Assembly (NCBI GenBank): GCA_036850595.1
Contig: CM072168.1
Location: 18,219,982 to 18,283,981, forward strand
Length of the DNA stretch: 64,000 nucleotides
Source: Rhyacichthys aspro
Taxonomy: Eukaryota > Chordata > Actinopteri > Gobiiformes > Rhyacichthyidae
Direction: 5' to 3'
The stretch's first letter is position 1. Each line of letters starts with the position of its first letter. Under the pieces are notes generated by a model. The model had not been told where the DNA came from, ran no database searches, and saw only the letters and a list, made by a program, of their open reading frames with translations. Below, one piece after another: positions 1 to 9,211 of this stretch. Position numbers and translations under genes: made by a program.

Positions 1-2602
1 TCTATTTCACTAGTTTTTATGTATTGTTTTTAACTAGAGGTGTGGTGGACTTATTGGTAGAGGATCTGATAAAAAATGCTTTGGATGTACTGAGACAGAG
101 AATACTTAAAGATACTTATTTATTTTTTTATCAGTAATAAGTTTCTTGGAGCCAGCCTTCACTTTCACCTCACCTTCCTTTTCTGCTGTCCACTTACTGT
201 CTATAGATTCACTGTAAAAGAAAAGGTCATTATCATGATCTCACTAAAGACAAACCATTTATAACCACCTTTAACATGTATCTTCAGGCCTTATTATAAA
301 ACAGTACCCAATTATCAATAGTTTTTCCAACAATAGAAGTGTATGATTCACAGAGAGGCTCTTGCAGCGCTTCTTTATTGTGTGTGGGTTTGTTTAAATG
401 TGGGAGAGTGGACAGATCCCCTGAGTCTGGAGGCTTGTGTTGGAGGAGAAGCAGGAGCAGGAAGAATGAATGAAAGCTGACCTCCTGCTGTGAGGGGGTC
501 ACCTCTGGGGTCACGTGGGCTGGTGATTAGCAGAGACCAACAGAGGATTGGTTTGAACCCAGTGACATGTGCAGCAAAGAGACAGGGGCAGATATTTAAA
601 CAGTGGTATACAGTGGATGACTGATATGGATAAACTGAATTCTAGTGTTTCTGTAATGTCAACAGAATCAGGTTTAGAAAAAAGTCACTGTTTTGGCCAG
701 TGGTTCACACAAAAAAATAAGAATGAACAAAAGAACACAATAAAATAAAAGATAAATAGAAGGGCCCTTCAGGGGAACAGATGATCAGAAATATGGGAGG
801 ACCTATCAGCGGTGAAGGAGGAAGTTTGGATAAACCTGATGATGACAGTGAAGAACTGCATTATTACAATCTACAAGTGTTGCAGGTAAAGAAAGCTGTA
901 GATCAGGCCCTATGTTAACTACTCTACTACTACTACTACTAGTGTTTGTGGTGTCAGTGGAAACAGTGGTGTCAGTCTGTGACCCACCTGCAGATGGAGT
1001 CAGGCACAGTCTTCTGGGACAGGTGCTCTGTGTTGATACTACAGCTCTAATACTGTTATACACCCATGTGTCTTCTATAAAACCTGTGTGTGGCTTTGAG
1101 GCTTCATCGGCGGGTGACCCTGGGTTCAAGGTCTTCTCTCGTTCCCCTCTTTCCATGTTTCCCTATGTCTCCAATGCTTTACTAAAGGCAACAAAACCTG
1201 TATGTCAAATGCATTGCTTTTTAAACAGGGCTTTTTACTATTCACACTTTAGGTCAAGACAAGAGTCAAGGCCAGTGTGGAGGTTTAACAGACTTGAAAG
1301 GCCTTGTGGTTCTGAACAGAATATTCACTATATTTGATATTTATCACAGAATGAGAAAGGTGAAAAAATCTGATCCTTTGTCCACAAAGAGAGTGAAGGA
1401 AACTTTCTCCTTGAGATCTAACAGCTAGAGCCACACAGGAGAGACTTTCTCACTCTTTGAGTCAGTGAGAAAACCAATTTTATGCTTAAGGGCTTTTAGA
1501 TTGGTCAAGTCCAGCTAACACGCCTGACACATCTCTGGAAGATTTAAAAGCTACCTTTAAGAAAGGTACTTTCTTGCTCTGTAACACATTTTAATTAGTC
1601 TAAAGGTGAATCATTTACTCTTCATCAAATGCCAGAGCTTCACATGTGGTAACACACATACCTGCCCTGCCTCAGTTATATTCATGTTACTGGATAGAAA
1701 GATCCAGTCCAGCAGTCATTTATAGACTGATGTACTAGAGACATTACCAGTTTTTGTTTGTTTTTGTTCTCTTTAAATTAATAGTAATTATGACTGTTTT
1801 ATAGACATTATACTGTTGCTGATGTTCACCTTTTACTGGGTTTTAACATCCTCCAAAGACAGTGAATCAACATATTTGAAAGGAGTCGTGTCATCCATCT
1901 TTGAAAAATAAATGAATTTCACATTTTAAGGAAACCACAGCATTAATCAGTGGTTGACTCTAAATGATTATTCCCACTGTATTTTCCATTTAATTCCCTT
2001 CAAACTGCTTTAGCCTTTCATGAAGTAAAAAGGCTCTATGTAACGCTTAAGAAACAGATTCAAATCTAATCATCTTTATCACGACTGAATTACTTTCACT
2101 AAATATTTATTCAGATTTCAAGGCCTCACATGTGATTGATGTTATTATGCTTTTTCTTAACCAATTTTCAGATAATCTATTGAATTAAAAGCATCCATTC
2201 ATAAATAATGAATAAAAGTGCAACCGTGCTGAGTGTGAAGCCTGAAGATGAATTGCCAATCAGCCAAATGCATCCAAATGTCAAACAAGCACGTCTTTGA
2301 CCCTTGTGGGCCGTTAGCAAGCGCTAATAAAATGTTTATTAACTATGTCTCTGCGTAGCAAGGCATTTATCAAGGTGTCAGTGCTTCCTCACAAACAAAC
2401 TGCTAATTCAAAGCTGTGTGTGGATTTCCCCAGGGACATGTGTTATTGTAAAGCCACGACCAGAGCACATAAATCTGCTTCTACCGCCGCTCTTAAATTA
2501 TTAATGGCTTTAAACAAATGAACAGTTAAACCATATTATGAGCCTCTTTATTTGGAGAAAAAACTGGAAGTGACCTGCTGGCTCCAGGGATTTGTGCTCC
2601 TC
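1..2602. other. Non-coding flank, no gene recognised
   Basis: AT-rich sequence without a recognisable gene. Two overlapping open frames occur at about 806-1156 (minus) and 912-1337 (plus). The plus frame starts with a Leu/Val-rich stretch encoded by a short CTA/TAC run near 920-940, so the apparent signal peptide is low-complexity sequence. Neither frame has a family motif that I can name. A gene lying to the left could have exons here, but no convincing exon with paired splice sites was found. Confidence 0.5.
2215..2602. other. Candidate conserved non-coding element
   Basis: This block has balanced composition and few simple repeats. It contains several homeodomain/TAAT-like and caudal-like (ATAAA) words, no long open frame and no repeat signature. 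Its texture resembles vertebrate enhancers, but conservation cannot be tested from one sequence, so this is only a guess. Confidence 0.25.
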
Positions 2603-2610
2603 ATTTAAAG

Positions 2611-3329
2611 CTGCAACTACAAAACATAATTAGAGAAGTGTTTTTTTTTTCTTTTTTCACATTCATGGATCCACAGTTCCTTACAAAAGTTTTAGTTGGT
2701 TTTGGACTGGTTTTATATGCATTTGCACTGGTTTTATACGGATTTGAACACGTTTAATTTCAATTTGAATAGGTTTTAGGTGGATTTTAACATGTTTCAG
2801 TTGAATTTGAGCAGGTTTTATATGGATCTGAACAGGTTTTATATGGATTTGAACACATTTTATTTCAATTTGAATAGGTTTTAGGTGGTTTTTTCCTTTT
2901 TTCGTTGGGTTTGGGGGGGGTTTTTTTGGGGGCGGGGGGGGTTTTGTTGGGGTTTTTCCCCTTTTTTTTTTTTTTTGGGGGGGGGGGGGTGGGTTTTTTT
3001 TTTTTTGGTTTGTTTTGGGGTGGTTTTTTTTTGTTTGGGGTTGGGTTTTTTTGGTTTATTTTAAATGGATTTGAAAAGGTTTTGTTGTGTGGGGGGGTGG
3101 CACCGCGCCTTTTTGAATTCTCCCCGTCCTTTTGTTCCCCCTTTCCCCCTTTTTCTTTTGGGGGGGGGGGGTTTAATTTTGGGGGTTTCCTTTGGCCAAG
3201 ATGGGGGGGGGGGGGGGGGGGTGGCCGCCGCCGGGGGGGGGGGTGGGGGGGGGGGGGCGGGGGGGGGGGGGGGGGTGGGGGGGCGCCCCGCCGGGCCCCC
3301 CCCCCCCCCGGGCCGGGGGGGGGGGCGGG

Positions 3330-3372
<43 letters not shown>

Positions 3373-3379
3373 GGGGGGG

Positions 3380-3421
<42 letters not shown>

Positions 3422-3428
3422 GGTGTTT

Positions 3429-3486
<58 letters not shown>

Positions 3487-3559
3487 CGCGGGGGGGGGGG
3501 GGGGGGGGGGGGCGCCCGGCCTTTTTTTGGGTGGGGTGGCCTGGGTGTGTTGTTTTTTT

Positions 3560-3593
<34 letters not shown>

Positions 3594-3637
3594 GTTGGGG
3601 GTTGTTATATAAAAATTTAAAAAAAAATTTATTTTTA

Positions 3638-3679
<42 letters not shown>

Positions 3680-3822
3680 GGTTTTTTTTTTTTTTTTTTT
3701 TTTTTAGATGGTTTTAAACAGATTTATTTGGATTCCAGAAAAACCTAGTGCAAAAAAAACCTATTAAATGTATTGAAGGGCCACATAAAACATTACAAAG
3801 GGCCTTGAGTTTGACGTGTGTG
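2611..3822 (+). mobile_element. hAT-type non-autonomous element, corrupted copy
   Basis: The right end matches the other copies in this window: it has the 'gaagggccacataaaacatt' segment and ends in GAGTTTGAC..TGTGTG at 3822. The 8-mer ATTTAAAG follows directly at 3823-3830 and also occurs at 2603-2610, which fits the 8-bp target duplication of hAT elements. The left terminus is too diverged to be sure, and a chance match of the 8-mer is possible. Degenerate 20-21-bp repeats of the GATTTGAACAGGTTTTAG type lie at 2690-2890 and again near 3060-3085 and 3705-3725. They flank a G/T homopolymer block. Confidence 0.6.
2893..3710. repeat. G/T homopolymer block, likely assembly artefact
   Basis: There are about 800 bases of long G runs and T runs with few C and almost no A, inside a minisatellite whose normal unit is A-containing. 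The open frames here translate to polyglycine/phenylalanine and are not genes. The texture, in which the flanking 'ggttttagttggatttgaa' unit decays into G and T only, suggests low-quality consensus over a hard tandem array rather than true sequence. If it is real, it would be an extreme G-quadruplex-forming tract. Confidence 0.8.
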
Positions 3823-3830
3823 ATTTAAAG

Positions 3831-5716
3831 CAACACAATGTAGTTTTTTCCATGTAATATGTAGCTTGAAAATGATTCAAACAAACACTCCAGCTACATA
3901 CTCTCTTTATATCTGCGGAAAAGTCTGGATTTCTTTTTTGGTTCAGTCCTCTGCTCATACCTTTGCAGCGGGGATAATTACAGAAAGTGAATGTGACATC
4001 TTGTACACGCTCCTGTTGTAACCTTCTCATTATATCCTCTGCAAATAGATTTTCCAAATTATTTCTGGGACTGTTTTAAACCAAGCACAAGGTAAAATCA
4101 CCAAGGAACTGCGAGGCCACTCATTTGTAATTATTAAATATTCAACACACCTTCACGAAAAGAGAAATAATTTATTGAGAGTGGAGCTCATTATTAAGAG
4201 TTCTGTTAAATGAGGATTACATTCAACGTCAAATTGAGTTTTAAAAAATACTCCGAAATTCATGCAGGATTCTTACCTCCTCTGCTCGAAATAAAGCTGT
4301 GTCTCAAACAACTTGCATCATCCTTGTTTGGAGAAGTTCTGCTGTGCTCAAGGCGCGGAGCGGGAAGCGGGCAGTAACAGGGCGTGATGGCTCCTGCAGA
4401 GACATCAGCCAGATGTGAAACCAACCTCTGCTCAAAATGGTGGCACAGCAATGAGCTCGTGAGTTATAGAGTGAAACAGTGAAGGCAGCGTGAAGGATAA
4501 TTCCCATTTGACTGGAAACCGTGCTGTGGATACGTCTGCTGTGGAGTGTTTGAGCTTTCTATCCGGGGAACTACAAAAATGGCTGTTGCTGAGGTGTGTC
4601 TAACAAATATAAATAAATAAACAGTGATGAGGCTGATGAGTTTAAAATACAGCATAACTCTGGAGACGCGTGTTGACTTTTGTTGTAGGTTTATTTCATT
4701 TAAACTGTTTCACTTTTTACAGCTTTAGAGTTTGCGTTGTATAGTTCTGGTGGTACAGGAAGTCACATGTTTGGAGTAAACACTGGCACCTACGTGATTT
4801 TGTTGCCTCATTTATTGTTTTCTTTTCATTTGTGTGTGAATATAGCAAAAAGATGGAGACATAAGCTAGTTGCCAGTTGGCTAATGTTAAACAATGATTA
4901 TAAAAAGAGCTGAATAAACCAAGACATTCACTTAAAATGTTGATTTTACATGAAATCAAGTAAAAACATTGATGAAGCTTATGTCAGTGTAAAGTTGCCT
5001 GTGTTAAATGTCTGGACACAAACATCTACACTATGTAAAAGTACCCACTAAATGTGATATAAAGTGTGTATTTCATCTCGGCCTCAAGAGAATGACACTG
5101 TCTCTGGGGTTTTTAATAATGGGACACAGATAATCTCAACAGCAGGACATAGCACTTACTAACAGAGAGAAATGTCTGGCTCATAGATAAACACCTATAC
5201 AGATAAATCCCTGGGTAAATATGTAAAGCCTCTGTGGTAATATTAACAGATCAGACGGGCAAAGTGTTGCTGGTGTCCTTTGGTTTTAGCTGCATTTTGG
5301 AGCACTGTGGTTACAAGCTGCTCTTTTAATGACTTGGATCACCTCTGGTTTGAATCAAAGGGCGACCCACTGGTATAATATATTAACTTGTCTATAATAA
5401 TAACTTCATCTTGCCCTTTCCTGAAACAGCAAGTGGCCAACATCATCGTGGTCCAATGTCATTGAGTAACTTAGCTCAACTTTATCCTAAACATAATCAG
5501 ATTCAGCAGAATTTTGGTTTAGCTCAGTCTAATGCTGTGTGCGATTACAAATGCACAATGGAGCAGATTCCTTTGCAGTTATGGTCGTTATTAGTCTGAT
5601 TTAAACACTAAATGCACAGTATGAATATGTCACAACTTTTCCAAAGAGTGGAAAACAATATTCACACAGCAGCAGCTCAGAGTAGGAGGCTTCTTCTTTT
5701 AGCTATGGCCCTATGA
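3831..5716. other. Non-coding interval with one exon-like patch
   Basis: No gene is recognised. Around 4270-4460 the minus strand has GC-richer sequence that ends in a good donor (GAG followed by GTAAGAA, donor GT at about 4276-4275). The open frame of 63 codons there matches no family that I know. The plus strand near 4563-4583 has a GGGAACTACAA..ATGGC motif reminiscent of vertebrate ZNF143/YY1-type promoter sites. Together these could mark the first exon of a non-coding RNA, but this is weak. Confidence 0.35.
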
Positions 5717-6133
5717 CAGTGGTGTCAAACTCAAAGTGGTGAGGGGCCATGATATTTAATAAGAATCCTTTCAGGGGCCGAAGATGGTGACATTTGGAAG
5801 TTTTTATTAAATTTTGAATGTGAGACACAAACAATCATTTCCTCCTTTTATGGAAACTGGTTTTAGTCAGATTTGAACATGTTTTAGTCAGATTTGAACA
5901 TGTTTTAGTCAGATTTGAACATGTTTTAGTCCGATTTGAACAGGTTTTAGATGGATTTCAACAGGTTTTGGTTGAATTTGAACAGGTTTAGATGGGTTTG
6001 GAAAGGTTTTTATTTATTTTTGTAGCAAAAATCAATAGTGAATAAAACCTTGTGCCAAAAATATCCCCTTCTAAATGTACTGAAGGGCCACATAAAACAC
6101 TGCAAAAGGCCGCATTTGAGTTTAATATGTGTG
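5717..6133 (+). mobile_element. hAT-type MITE with internal minisatellite
   Basis: It begins CAGTGGTGTCAAACTCAAAG and ends GAGTTTAATATGTGTG, the same termini as the copy at 30790. The internal tandem array at about 5855-6010 repeats a 20-21-bp unit close to GATTTGAACATGTTTTAGTC. The flanking octamers (CCCTATGA and CTCTAAAA) match at five of eight positions, so the target duplication has decayed. It carries no transposase frame. Confidence 0.85.
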
Positions 6134-8076
6134 CTCTAAAAGATGAACATAATGAACACATATCTACAACAATACAGCTTTGTTCCAACTGAGGATATAA
6201 CAGTATTTATTTAAACGCTGCAAATGAATATACACTCTATAGCAGCTTTTATACAGAATATGTGTATAATGTGATATGGGTCTATTACTTTATATTATAT
6301 TTATTGCTGTGTTGGAGCAAGAGTTGCTGAAATGCATATAATCCTATCATTTCATTAAACATTTTCCAACCATCTTTCCACTTAATCATACAATTACCGA
6401 GACTGCAACTCCTTGTCTGTATTTTTCTATCAGTTAGAGGGAAATATATAAAGAATGAGTCTGATCTCTGTGTATTTGAGTTGGATTTCCATGTCACAGT
6501 ATCAAAAAACATGAAGTAAACTGCCTCTGGATGCAAATGACCAGTCAGAGAGATGCAGCAACCTATTTTACAGAGAGTGAATTGGTATAGCAAGACATCA
6601 TTTTCTTGTCATTTTATTTTCCGCATTCGTAAGAAGGAAATATGTCACTTTTTACTCCACGGTGGCAAAAGCTTCTAGCAATCACTGTGTGTTACCCTGA
6701 CCCCTGTCTGTGTGAAAGACCACCCCCTATTTGCTTCCCACTTTGCACTTTCCTGGAGGTTTTAGCCCTGAGCACCAAGCCATCGGTCACTCAATCAGCC
6801 ATTTATGCACCAGTCCTCATCCCCCACCAAGATAATGAATTTCTAAAGTAGGCCATATCTCTGCTGCAAATGGTAGCACTCTTCTCCCCTCACTCTGCTA
6901 TCCATGTATTGAAATCTATGCAAATTCATAATAAATCTCAAAACGCTCCATCAGTCCCAGTGACACTCTCCATATCAGTAAAGCCCCCGGGAATCCCACA
7001 TTCAGTGACTGTGAAGCAGCAGAGGATCTCCCATCGGAGCCACAGGAAACTCAGGCTCATACATAATTACTGCAAAAGACCAGGAAGTGCTGCATGAATG
7101 AGGTCATTTTAGCCCCGCACTTTTGGGCAAGAATGGGACATTTTAAACTGAATCCAAATAATGTAAAATAAGTCCCACCTTCCCTCGACTACACACAGAG
7201 CAAAAAGACCTTTAATTATAACACTATTAACATGCTGTGTCAGGGTTTTTGGTCACTTTAACGTTTTCTCTGATTCAAATAGGCTTCTTTCATATTCCCC
7301 AGATGGTAAAACTGTTGAAGATACAATAAGATAGGACTTTATTTATCTCACAGCAGCTCAAAGGCAGGTAAAGGGCAAGAGCAAGTTTATTTTGTGGCTT
7401 CTGTTTTTATATTATTTAAAATGAAACAATATTTTCAATAGGGTATCAGAAAGTAAAGTAGAACTTGTTGCACCCATTAATGCAAAGATTTCCCACAAAT
7501 GAAATAGAAATCAGCAAATTTTTAATGTAAAAAACCCAAAATTACAGTACAATATTGGCAGCTGTGGTCGCTAGAATTACACCGTGTACAATATGGTGAC
7601 AATATTAAAGAAGTTACAGTATAAAGATATTGTAACAGTAAAAACATTTATGTTTCAAGTACAATACAATAAAAATAACAAGAAATTACATTCATTTTAA
7701 CAGTAACTTGCCTCAGAATAAAGGGTATAATGTAAAGCTGTTTACGGTAATTTGCTTTAAAAAATACACTTGTAATTGTATCCAGATTTATTGGCAGATG
7801 TTCTTTAATGAATAAATTAATATTAACTCTTAACCATATATATAGAGCTCATTATGAACACAACAAAAACAAAGAAAATGGAGAAAAATGCAGAGAAACT
7901 ATTAAAAGTCTGTCACTTAAACTGATTTGTTGTTAAAACGCTCTGTTTTTCAGTAACACACTGCCAGTGACACACAAATTCAGTTCAATTTTAGTCCAAA
8001 TTTTAATTTAAACACAAAGCATGTCACAATCTCCCTTAAGACTGTTCATAACATGAGAGTAGCGGCATCATAAAGA
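6134..8076. other. Non-coding interval
   Basis: No gene is recognised. The stretch 6640-7140 has few simple repeats and a balanced base composition, with octamer-like ATGCAAAT-type words near 6915-6925, so it is another candidate conserved element. At 7334-7368 a short 'GACTTTATTTATC..CAGCAGCTC' piece resembles the 3' tail of a fish non-LTR retrotransposon. From 7530 to 7760 there are repeated TTACAGTA words typical of degraded fish DNA transposons. Confidence 0.4.
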
Positions 8077-8252
8077 GTTCAGGTTGTACTGGGTCGGTTT
8101 GTGAATGATGGTTGTGTTTAGTGAACTGTGTCCATCAGACGACTGTCAGTGTGGCTCCAGTCTGGACAACTGTCCAGAGACAGAGACACAGCGACCGGCA
8201 GTGTCCAAGTCAACTTCAGGAAAAGGGCACATTTAAAACACGGAACAAACAT

Positions 8253-8685
8253 TCATTCATTTTCATTCATTTTCTACCGCTTGTCCCACTTTGTGGGGTC
8301 GCGGGTGGCTGGAGCCTATCCCAGCAGCTTTGGGCCTTAGGCGGGGTACACCCTGGACAGTGGCCAGTTTGTCGCAGGGCTGACACTTAGACGCAGACAT
8401 TGACAGACAACCATGCACTCTCACATTCATCCACTAGGGGCACTTTAGAGTCACCAATTCACCTATACATGCATGTCTTTGGACGGTGGGGGGAAGCCGG
8501 AGATCCCGGAGAGAACCCACGGTGACACGGGGAGGACATGCAGACTCCTCACAGAAAGACCAGAGTTAGCCAATGAGTTGGGTTGGCTACAATCGGCCAA
8601 CGATGTTTTTTGGGTCGGCCGGGATTCGTACTCACGACCTTCTTGCTGTGAAGCAGGAGCGCTACCACTCCGCTACCGTGCACCC
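8253..8685 (-). mobile_element. tRNA-derived SINE with 14-bp target duplication
   Basis: A perfect 14-bp direct repeat, CACGGAACAAACAT, flanks the element at 8239-8252 and 8686-8699. Read on the minus strand, the element starts with a tRNA-like head: an A-box-like TAGCGGAGTGG and a B-box-like GTACGAATCC. It continues through the widespread fish segment containing 'CCGTCCAAAGACATGCATG' and 'GGAGCCTATCCCAGC' (the latter as written on plus), and ends in a GAATGA-type simple tail. A truncated relative lies at about 47075-47285. Confidence 0.85.
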
Positions 8686-8740
8686 CACGGAACAAACATC
8701 TAAAAAAAAAAAAAAAAAAAACTAAAAAAAAGGACTCTCC

Positions 8741-8810
8741 GGCTTTATCTCACAGTGGACCAGGTGTTGCTAAGTGTTTAGCAGCACCTGGTTCACTGTG
8801 AAATAAAGCC
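8741..8810 (+). repeat. 70-nt near-perfect hairpin
   Basis: Two 33-nt arms (8741-8773 and 8778-8810) are separated by the loop GTGT. Read as plus-strand RNA, 30 pairs are Watson-Crick, two are G-U and one is a C-A mismatch, so the plus strand pairs better than the minus strand. It could be a palindromic MITE remnant or a small-RNA precursor. The four-base loop is tight for a typical microRNA precursor. Confidence 0.7.
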
Positions 8811-9211
8811 ATCTAAGTGGAGTCTCAGGTGGAACTTTTGGTGCATTCATGTGGTCCTTGGGAACTCTGGAAAATGTTGAAAAATGTACATGAACAGCAG
8901 CTCTGAAACTCGGGTGAGTCGGAGGCTTTCTTTTCTTGAACTGCTGCTAACAGGTTAATAACTGCTACTTTGACTGTATTAACTCATTTAAAAATAACAT
9001 TAGCACATTTTTGAATTTGCCTCCATCTTCCTTCAGAAGAATGACTTCCTAACTAGAATACTAGAGTTTCCGAGGATCACATGAATGCACCAATAGTTCC
9101 GTGTTTCAAACCGTGCTTTTTTCCCGGTTCAAGGTTGACTTGGGCAATGTTGGTTGTTGCAAGAGCTCCAGACTGGAGCCACACTGACACTCATCCATTA
9201 GAGACAACACA

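Noticed and set aside
912..1337. A 141-codon frame with a signal-peptide-like start
   Set aside because: The hydrophobic start comes from a CTA/TAC microsatellite, the opposite strand is open as well, and no domain or splice partner is seen.
2905..3748. Three overlapping glycine-rich open frames of 142-235 codons
   Set aside because: They are translations of G/T homopolymers in a block that is probably an assembly artefact; no real codon structure is present.
8112..8703. Plus-strand open frames (60-92 codons) across the SINE
   Set aside because: They run through the SINE and its target duplications, and similar frames occur in any copy of this repeat.
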